DNA from: Artocarpus heterophyllus | Taxonomy: Eukaryota; Streptophyta; Magnoliopsida; Rosales; Moraceae | Length of the DNA: 64,000 nt | Assembly: GCA_025403435.1 (NCBI GenBank) | Contig: CM046330.1 | Coordinates: 20,358,239 to 20,422,238, forward strand | Direction: 5' to 3' | Shown here: in pieces, positions 56,793-64,000 of the stretch | Layout: each line of letters begins with the position of its first letter | How positions within the stretch are numbered: the first letter of the stretch is position 1 | Translations under genes and position numbers: made by a program | Notes under the pieces: generated by a model | What the model saw: the letters and a program-made list of their open reading frames with translations, nothing else | What the model was told of the DNA's origin: nothing | Database searches by the model: none

Positions 56793-57358
56793 TTTCCATT
56801 TCAGTTACTTTCCCATTTTGAGGCGACACATGGCGAGAAGAATCAGTTTTGACCTTTTAATGTCTAGTTTCCTTTTTTCCGTTTCTGGTATTTCTATTAT
56901 TGTAAGGCTTTTAAGCCATTAAGGGCACTTTCCTTATTTAGTCTAGATTTGACTTTTGTTAAATGAGTTTCCCGAAATTTCCATGGGAATTAGGGGCTGA
57001 AAATTCGCATAGGAACCCCTATATAATTGTAACGAATTTCAATCAAGAAGACAAGTAATAACACATAATTTTGAGGTTTAATTCTCTTTAGTTCCTAAAC
57101 GAACTATTCGAACTTATCGGAAATTTCCGTGGCGTTCATCGACTTATCAATCAGTCCATCCATAGCTGATTGTGGCGTCCTCACTTACCAAGACTTATCA
57201 ATCAGTCCCTCCATAGCTGATTGTGGCGTCCGCACATACCAAGGTTCGTGCTTCTTGTTGGGCATCGGGTCGCGGTTCCATTCAAAACCGGTTAGAAATT
57301 TGATCTTGGAAACCAACTTCGGTTAGGGTCGCGTCAGCTCTTGGCGTGGTTCGTATCA
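56561..57358 (+). repeat. A5 3' LTR
   Basis: 798 bp; polypurine AAGAGGAGGGGAA at 56548-56560. TSD TTTAG follows. Confidence 0.93.
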
Positions 57359-57363
57359 TTTAG

Positions 57364-59995
57364 CATACAACTTTTCCTTCCGTAACACATCTAAAACAAG
57401 TTTCAAATGTTCAATATGATCATTCAAGTTGCTGCTATAGATAAGGATATCATCAAAATATACAACGACAAATTTCCCAATAAAAGCTCGCAAAACATGG
57501 TTCATTAAACGCATAAATGTGCTAGGCGCATTGGTTAAACCGAAAGGCATTACCAACCACTCATACAAGCCTTGTTTTGTTTTGAAAGCCGTCTTCCACT
57601 CGTCTCCCTCTTTCATGCGAATTTGATGATATCCACTCTTCAGATCAATTTTAGAAAACACACAAGCACCATGCAATGCATCTAACATGTCATCCAAGCG
57701 AGGAATGGGATGTCGACACTTTACCGTGATGTTGTTGATGGCTCGACAATCAACGCACATCCTCCAAGTCCCATCTTTCTTAGGCACAAGTAAAACTGGT
57801 ACGGCGCACGGGTTCATGCTTTCTCTCACGTGTCCCTTCTCCATCAACTCACTTACCTGCCGTTGGAGTTCCTTTGTCTCCTCGAGATTACTCCTATAGG
57901 CTGGTCGGTTTGGGATTGTAGCTCCAGGTATGAAGTCGATTTGATGTTCAATCCTGCGGATTGGAGGTAAACCTTGCGGTGTTTCCTCGGGAAAGATATC
58001 CTCATATTCCTGCAAAAGAGAAACAACAGAACTATGCAAGGTGGAATCAAGATCGTTAGTGTTTAATAACGCCTCCTTGTACATGAGTAAAATCATCGGC
58101 TGATTAGAAAACAAAGCTCTTCTCACATCACTCTCTCTTGCATAAAAGTTTATTTTTCTCTCTATTTTTACCTCATTGGCCAAATCTTCTTTTGTACTGG
58201 CTCTCTCAATGTTCTCTCCTTTTCTCTCCTTTTTCTCGACCCCTCTATCTTTTTTCCCTCTCTGGCCGAACTCTCTCTCTGCACTCCAACACTCATTATT
58301 TTCACTCCCTTTCTCTCTCTTTTTCTCATTCTTTCCTTTTTGTTCACTGTCCTTTTGTAACCAAACTTGATCTTCATGAACTTGTTTTGGTGTCATTGGC
58401 ACAAGAGTGAATGTTCTCTGGTTGTGCACAAGAGAATATTTATTGGTGTGGCCATCATGTTTGACTCGACGATCAAATTGCCATGGTTAACCTAGCAACA
58501 AGTGTCCGGCTTCCATTGGAACTACATCGCACAAAACTTCATCTTCGTATCTACCAATGCGAAACGAAATTAATGCCTGTTTTGTTACCTTCACTTCACC
58601 ACTATTATTCAACCATTGCAACTTGTAAGGTCGAGGATGTTTGGTCGTTGGCAGCCCTAATTTGTCAACCATAGTAGTGCTAGCAACATTCGTACAACTT
58701 CCTCCATCTATTATCACACTACATACCTTGTTCTGCACGTGGCACCTAATATGAAAAATGTTCTTACGTTGCTCTTCTTCTTCCTCTTTGGCCTACACAC
58801 TAAGGGCTCATCGAGTGACCAACAATTCACCTTGGACAGCATACTCCTCCTTATCCACGTCCTCCAATGGTGGCATGGAGTCCTCATCTGATTTCTCATC
58901 CGTAACAACCTCTCTGTCGTCCCGTAACACCATCACCCTTTTGTTCGGACATTGGCTTGAGATGTGACCCCTGCCTTGGCATTTGAAACATTTAACATCA
59001 CGATTTCGAGAAGTAGAGGAATCAAGTTTACCTTGGTTTGAAGGGCTAGCTGTGGCTGGTTTTGGCTCGAACTTTGGCCTAGCATCCGATTTCTCTTCTC
59101 TCTTCCCATAATTTGGCTTCCATGAAGAAGGTGTCGAACTAACATTCTCACATGAGCTACCCCTCCTCTTGAGCTGCCGCTCTACTGTGATGGCCATGCG
59201 CAACATGTCTTCTAACTCTACATAGTGTTGCATCTCCACCCTATCTTGAATATCCAGATTTAGCCCTTGCAAAAATCATGCCATGGTTGCTTCTCGATCT
59301 TCTTCAACATTGGCTCGTATCATGGCTATTTCCATTTCTTGATAATATTCCTCCACACTCTTGTTTCCTTGTCTAAGTCCTTGCAACCTTTTGTACAATT
59401 CCCGGTAGTAATGGCTGGGTACAAATCGCTTTCTCATCACCATTTTCATCTCCTCCCATGTCTCAATCGGGTGTTCCCGGTTCCGTCTCCTATTCATTAC
59501 CAACTGATCCCACCATACAACCGTATAATCAGAGAACTCAATTGCAGCAAGCTTAACTTTCTTTAACTGTGAATAGTTATGGCAATCAAACACTAGCTCC
59601 ACTTTCTTCTCCCACTCTAGGTAAGCTCCAGGGTCATTTTTCCCTTGGAATGGCGGAATCTTCATTTTAATACCTCCCATATTATTGTCTTCCCAGTCCC
59701 TAACTTCTCTATTCCCATTTCCATGCCTAAATCTGCCCCTATTTATTGGTGGTTCCTCCAACTCTTCTAATTCATCTTCCTCCGAAAGATCCAATCCACC
59801 CCTCCACCTATTTTGCATGTTTTGTGGCTGCCTATTACGTGTTCTGGCATCAACCTCATCTAATCTCTCATGAATGGGCTCTAGCGCTCGTGTCAACAAC
59901 CGTTCCATTTGCCTCATTAATGCTTGCAACTGAAGATTGGGAACGTTTTGTTGTGGAAGATCATCTTCGGCTTCTCTTTCTTGATTCGGATTCAT
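57364..59995 (-). pseudogene. gag-pol: B2 gag-pol, upstream half (gag, protease, start of RT)
   Basis: ATG 59993-59995 ([12 protein letters not shown]). Gag to MARF; knuckle [14 protein letters not shown]; protease VIIDGGSC (near 58705); RT through YFDD (near 57455) to KEKLYA at the A5 junction. Stops: TGA 59276-59278, TGA 58808-58810, TAG 58793-58795 and TAA 58487-58489. At the last site TCGA in B1 is TTAA, which fits C-to-T change on both strands of one CpG. Confidence 0.92.
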
Positions 59996-60640
59996 TTTTT
60001 TTTTAAACCTGCAAAACAACGTTAGATAATAACGGACCTTACTTCTCTCCCTCACGTGTTTCACTCTATCACTTGGTCACTCCGTTCACTCGTGTTTCAC
60101 TCGAATAATTGGCTTTTACCCTCGAATGTTCTCACCACTCTTGCCTTTTTTTTTTTAACTCACTTATTCTCTCTTTCAATTCTTTTGGAATTACACAAAC
60201 AACAATAAAATCTATCCGGCAACAAATTCAGCAACACGTTTTGATACGCAGTTCAAAATGAAGCAATTTTTTTTTTCACTATGAGGTGAGGTCAAATTTG
60301 GACACCTGGACACTCAAACAATGGAAAGGAAACAAAAAAATTTTAAGGAGGGTTTCCAGACTTTTTTTTTTTTTTTGGATCCTCTTGATTTTTCTTTTCT
60401 TTTCTTTTCTTCTTTTTTTTTTTTTTTTTTGTGAAATTCGGCAAGAACAAGAATAATAAACCAAGAAATACAAAACAGGAAACTACCACCTAAACTTGAA
60501 ACCCAAGATACTAGTTACCCGAAACCAAACTAACCAACTTTTTTTTTTTTGAACGGAATAGAACCTAAGTAATAAATTAGAATTCAAAAACAAATAAGGA
60601 TAGACAAACCTGAGGCTAGAACCGAGGCTTTGATACCAAA
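59996..60640 (-). other. B2 leader with homopurine tracts and PBS
   Basis: T/C runs at 60361-60430 and elsewhere are A/G on the element strand. The primer site beside the LTR is TTTGGTATCAAAGCC on the minus strand, one mismatch to TGGTATCAGAGC. Confidence 0.82.
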
Positions 60641-61430
60641 TGATAAGAACCTCGCCAATATACTGACGAAACCCGTTATCAATAAGAAGGAACCAAGACC
60701 ATTTCTACTCAGATTTGGATGGAAGTCACCGCGACCCGTTGCTTATATCGAAGCAAGAACCTTGGTATATCGAAGACGCCACAATCAAGGATGGAAGCTT
60801 GATTGATAAGTCAGGTTTGAACGCCCGAATTGATCCGATGAGTTCATGTAGTTCGTCAAAGAACCAAAGAAAGAATTTTCTCTCTCAGAAAAATAAACAT
60901 TCATTAATTCTCCATTAACCTTGGGAACGCCTATTTATAGGCCAAAATTACAAAGTGTTGCCCAAAAAGAAAAGTTGACAAATTCAAATATAATTACTAA
61001 GCCTAAAATAAAAACCAAAAGAAAAGAAAGTCTTAATGGCTGATTTTCAGCCATTTACACGCCCAGCAATAAAAGGAAAGTGCAATTAATCCTCGTCAAC
61101 AATTTGTATAAATGATTAGCCGCGTGTGTGCCAAAATGGGAAGGTTTCCAAAAGTCTTCCATTGACTTGATCTTGCAAAATTTGAGCTGATTTCAATCAG
61201 GCTTGACTCATCTGGATTCTTCTAGAACTTGGATATAATTGACGCACCGTTGTGGTTGACGTGGGCCTAAGTCAATGGGCTTGCACAAATTTTCTTGGTT
61301 CCAGATTTCGTGAATCAGCCCATTTAGTGCTTCCTTGAATTTCTTAGCTCAGGCTCTTGTGACTGGTCCAACAGGAATTTGTATTGGGTCAACCACCTTC
61401 CATGCATTTGAGCTCCCTAAGTCTCCATCA
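60641..61430 (-). repeat. B2 5' LTR
   Basis: 790 bp, TGATAAGAACC to CTCCATCA in plus orientation, with the TATAAATA box on the minus strand near 60930. TSD ATTAT follows. Confidence 0.92.
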
Positions 61431-61435
61431 ATTAT

Positions 61436-62414
61436 GCTCTTGGAATTTTATAAATGTAAGGATTTGCATAGATTTCACAGTATCACATATGTATATCAAT
61501 GTTGTATTGATATTAAATGCTAAATGAGGTACGTGCATATTAATAACTCTAGATGCTAATTGATAATGGTTGGCTTACTAGCACATCTAGCTTGACAAGG
61601 ACACTGACGCCTTCCGCTTATCACCTTTTTCTAGAAATGAGGTAAGTAGAAATTTATTTCAACTGCATCACAAGATTATTGTTGTAACAGAGATGATTTA
61701 TTATATCACTTGCATTCATGGCATGAAGGGACATGTATAGTTTTTTCATTTTTTTAAAGAAAATTATCGTACTATGAGAAAGAGATTGTTTGTATATTCA
61801 CTATGTAGTTTGCTTGTAAGTGGCCTTTATTAAGTTCTATGAGGTAGCCTGGGACTCAAGTGGTTTCATGGGAGTGCTTGAGACCATTTTTCAGACCGTT
61901 GTCTCATGGGGTAGCTTGAGGCATTATTGATCGGTGAAGGTTTGTTAGTATGCATGCATGCATGTTTGCGGGCAACTCATGGTGCACATAATTATGCACA
62001 GCACACATTAAATGTTTCTAGGATACGATATGTACGATGGATATGTTATGAGCCCATACATGATACTTTTACATTGAATTGTATAGTTTCTACTTACTGG
62101 ACATTAGCTCATTTTTATCTTGTGATGCAGATGAGGGTGCATCTTAGTAGTGTTGATTTAAACATCAACTGGCACGCTTTCTGTTCCTATGACTCCGCTT
62201 ATATGGACACTTCTGGCATTACATGGGCACACTTTAGTTTGAACTTCATATTTTAGTACTTGTAACTACTATAGGATGGTTATAAGTACAGTTTGGGTGG
62301 TGTTTCATTTTAAGATGTAAATTATTGTAAATATTTTTTGCTAGCCCATCTTTTATGAATATATAAACTTATGGTTGTTTGTAAATTACAAGGTTGTTGA
62401 AAAAGTTCAAATTT
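61436..62414 (+). repeat. C2 3' LTR, third segment
   Basis: Continues the C2 LTR after B2 and aligns in inverse orientation with C1 LTR 30432-30943 and 31852-32320. The ORF at 61927-62256 is not conserved in the C1 copy, so it is judged non-coding. With the other segments the LTR exceeds 2.7 kb. A7 interrupts it after AATTT. Confidence 0.78.
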
Positions 62415-63459
62415 TGATGAGGGCATCGTTAGCACAAGCAAGAGCACGTGGGATGAGACATATTCAGATCCAATTCAAGTTCCCATTGGTCCGGTTACAA
62501 GAGCTCGTGCGAAAAAAGTTCAAAGAAAGGCTTTTTGGGCTGATTCAAGCAACTTGGGCTCAAGCTATTGAATGGAGGCCCATTGAGGGAATTGCATGTG
62601 ACATCCAGACCAACAAATGCATGATTCAAGTTCTAGAAGAGACCGAGTAATCATGTTTGCAGAATCAACAAGTGATTAGCACCATATGGCTGTAAATAAT
62701 TAAGCTACTTTCCATTTCAATTACTTTCTCATTTTGAGGCGACAAGTGGCGAGAAGAATCAGCTATTTACCACTTATTGTCTAGTTTCCTTTTCTTTTAG
62801 AAACATGCATTTGTTTTATTTCTATTATTATAAGGCTTTTAAGCCATTAAGGGAACTTACCTTATTTGGTTTAGATTGGACGTTTTTTTTTTGGTAATTG
62901 ATTTGCCCAAAATTCCATGGGCAAATTAGGAGCTGAAATTTGCAAAGGGGAAACCACTATATATTGTAACGAATTTCATTCAATAGAGATCAGTTTTTAA
63001 CACACAATTTGAGGTTTAATTCTCTTTGGTTCTTAGACAAACTATTCAAACTTATTGGAAAATTTCGTGGCGTTCATAGAATCATCAAGCAGTCCGTCTA
63101 AAGCTGATTGTGGCGTCCTCACATACCAAGGTTCGTGCTTCTTGTTAGGCATCGGGTCGCGGTTCCATTCAAAACCGATCAGGAAATTTGATCTTGGAGA
63201 CCAATTTTGGTTATGGTCGCGTTAGTTCTTGGTTGGTTCGCATCATTTGGCATCAGAGCTAGGTTCTAATTAGGTTTTGGTTATCAGTTTCCTTAGTTTA
63301 TGTTTGTCTCAATTATTTGTGAGCCTTGATTTCCATTATCAAAGTCGGGTTTAAAAAAAAAGAACTGAAAAGAAAAGAAAGAAAAAAAAAGGGAAAGAAG
63401 AAAACCAAGAGGATCCGAAAAAAGAAGAAGAAGAGACAATCTGTTTGTGAATTGTCAAG
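62415..63459 (+). mobile_element. A7: diverged A-like element, 5' LTR and leader only
   Basis: LTR 62415-63245 (831 bp), TGATGAGGGCATCG to GGTTCGCATCA, with one 51 bp-type unit and about 50 extra bases after the pol stop (62650-62710). The pol C-terminal codons read [11 protein letters not shown] then shift. PBS-like TGGCATCAGAGC follows at 63248-63259, then an A/G-rich leader cut off at 63459. Gag and pol are absent. Confidence 0.82.
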
Positions 63460-63519
63460 TGATATAAACCCACCTAACTCCACCTCAAAAGCTAGCTTGT
63501 GAGGGGAGGATTGTGAACC
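63460..63519 (-). repeat. TRIM LTR fragment, inverted
   Basis: Inverse of the TRIM LTR end: TGATATAAACCCACC to GGATTGTGAACC, about 60 of 111 bases. It is joined without TSD to A7 leader on the left and B LTR on the right. Confidence 0.8.
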
Positions 63520-63711
63520 TTCTGAGAGAGAAAATTCTTTCTTTGGTTCTTTGACAAACTACACGAACTCATCGGATCAATCCGGGCGTTCAAACCTGAC
63601 TTATCAATCAAGCTTCCATCCTTGATTGTGGCGTCTTCTATATACCAAGGTTCTTGCTTCGATATAAGCAATAGGTCACGGTGACTTCCATCCAAATCTG
63701 AGTAGAAACGG
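63520..63711 (+). repeat. B LTR fragment
   Basis: TCTGAGAGAGAAAATTC to AGTAGAAACGG, about 190 bp of the leader half of a B LTR in plus orientation; both ends are truncated. Confidence 0.82.
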
Positions 63712-64000
63712 TGATACGAACCACGCCAAGAACTGACGCGACCCTAACCGAAGTTGGTTTCCAAGATCAACTTTCTAACCGGTTTTGGAGGGAACCGCGA
63801 CCCGATGCCCAACAAGAAGCACAAACCTTGGTATGTGAGGACGCCACAATCAGCTATGGAGAGACCGATTGATAAGTCTTGGTATGTGAGGACGCCACAA
63901 TCAGCTATGGATGGACTGATTGATAAGTCTATGAACGCCACGGAAATTTCCGATAAGTTCGAATAGTTCGTTTAGGAACTAAAGAGAATTAAACCTCAAA
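63712..64000 (-). repeat. A6 LTR, partial at the window edge
   Basis: Begins TGATACGAACCACGCC, with two 51 bp units, and nearly identical to the first 289 bases of the A3 LTR. It runs off the window, so a solo LTR and a full element cannot be distinguished. Confidence 0.88.

Larger units (their letters stand above)
50530..57358 (+). mobile_element. A5: full-length CRM-clade retrotransposon, gag broken
   Basis: 6829 bp, TSD TTTAG at 50525-50529 and 57359-57363. LTRs of 798 bp differ at about nine positions. It inserted into B2 in the opposite orientation, so a CRM element sits inside another CRM element. Confidence 0.94.
47777..61430 (-). mobile_element. B2: CRM-clade retrotransposon split by A5
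   Basis: TSD ATTAT at 47772-47776 and 61431-61435; C1 LTR near 32320 is the empty site. LTRs of 790 bp (47777-48566 and 60641-61430) differ at more than a dozen sites by eye, so it is older than B1. A5 splits it in RT at a TTTAG duplication (50525-50529 and 57359-57363). Confidence 0.93.

Noticed and set aside
61927..62256. 109-codon ORF in the C2 LTR as a host gene
   Set aside because: The inverse copy in C1 (30600-30940) has stops and indels in this frame; the sequence is LTR.

Overview
The window looks like nuclear DNA of a flowering plant, probably a dicot. It consists almost entirely of LTR retrotransposons inserted into one another, and I see no host gene, tRNA, rRNA or CRISPR. Two Ty3/gypsy lineages dominate. 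The first has three related families, called A, B and E here. Their reverse transcriptase, their integrase and a conserved C-terminal [10 protein letters not shown] block point to the CRM (centromeric retrotransposon) clade of chromoviruses. The second lineage (C, with solo LTR G) has a canonical chromodomain and fits the Tekay/Del clade. A TRIM-type mini-retrotransposon and a non-autonomous CACTA DNA transposon are also present. Family letters are local names; no database was consulted.

Layout. 1-3075 is the 3' part of A1 (+), inserted in B0 (3076-4087), which is inserted in C1, a decayed Tekay copy on the minus strand. C1 runs in pieces from 4088 to 34071. Its reverse transcriptase start is split by an A-type tandem complex (6741-18630) built as LTR-gag fragment-LTR-gag fragment-LTR. 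The right LTR of that complex is split by a TRIM (11075-18284), which is split by a nearly complete A element, A3 (11117-17904). The C1 gag is split by G, a 2.1 kb Tekay-like solo LTR (19793-29610). G is itself split by full-length B1 (20225-27105) and by a solo A LTR (28604-29401). The C1 5' LTR (30328-34071) holds solo LTR E (30944-31846) and the CACTA element (32939-34019).

A junction of TRIM and B debris (34074-35168) then leads into C2, a second Tekay copy in the opposite orientation (35169 onward). C2 carries the same G insertion at the same gag site. Its very long 3' LTR is split by A4 (39637-46279), by B2 (47777-61430, itself split by A5, 50530-57358) and by A7 (62415 onward). The last 800 bases are a mosaic of A leader, TRIM, B LTR and A LTR pieces.

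Almost every boundary is supported by a 5 bp target-site duplication (TSD; 3 bp for CACTA), so the order of insertion can be read directly. C1 and C2 act as each other's empty sites. In each complete CRM element one gag-pol frame supplies capsid/nucleocapsid, protease, RT, RNase H and integrase. The last ~75-80 codons lie inside the LTR, and the polypurine tract is part of the reading frame. No copy in view is demonstrably intact: A3 has one frameshift, B1 has a compensated frameshift that scrambles the end of RNase H, and A4, A5, B2, C1 and C2 have stops or deletions.
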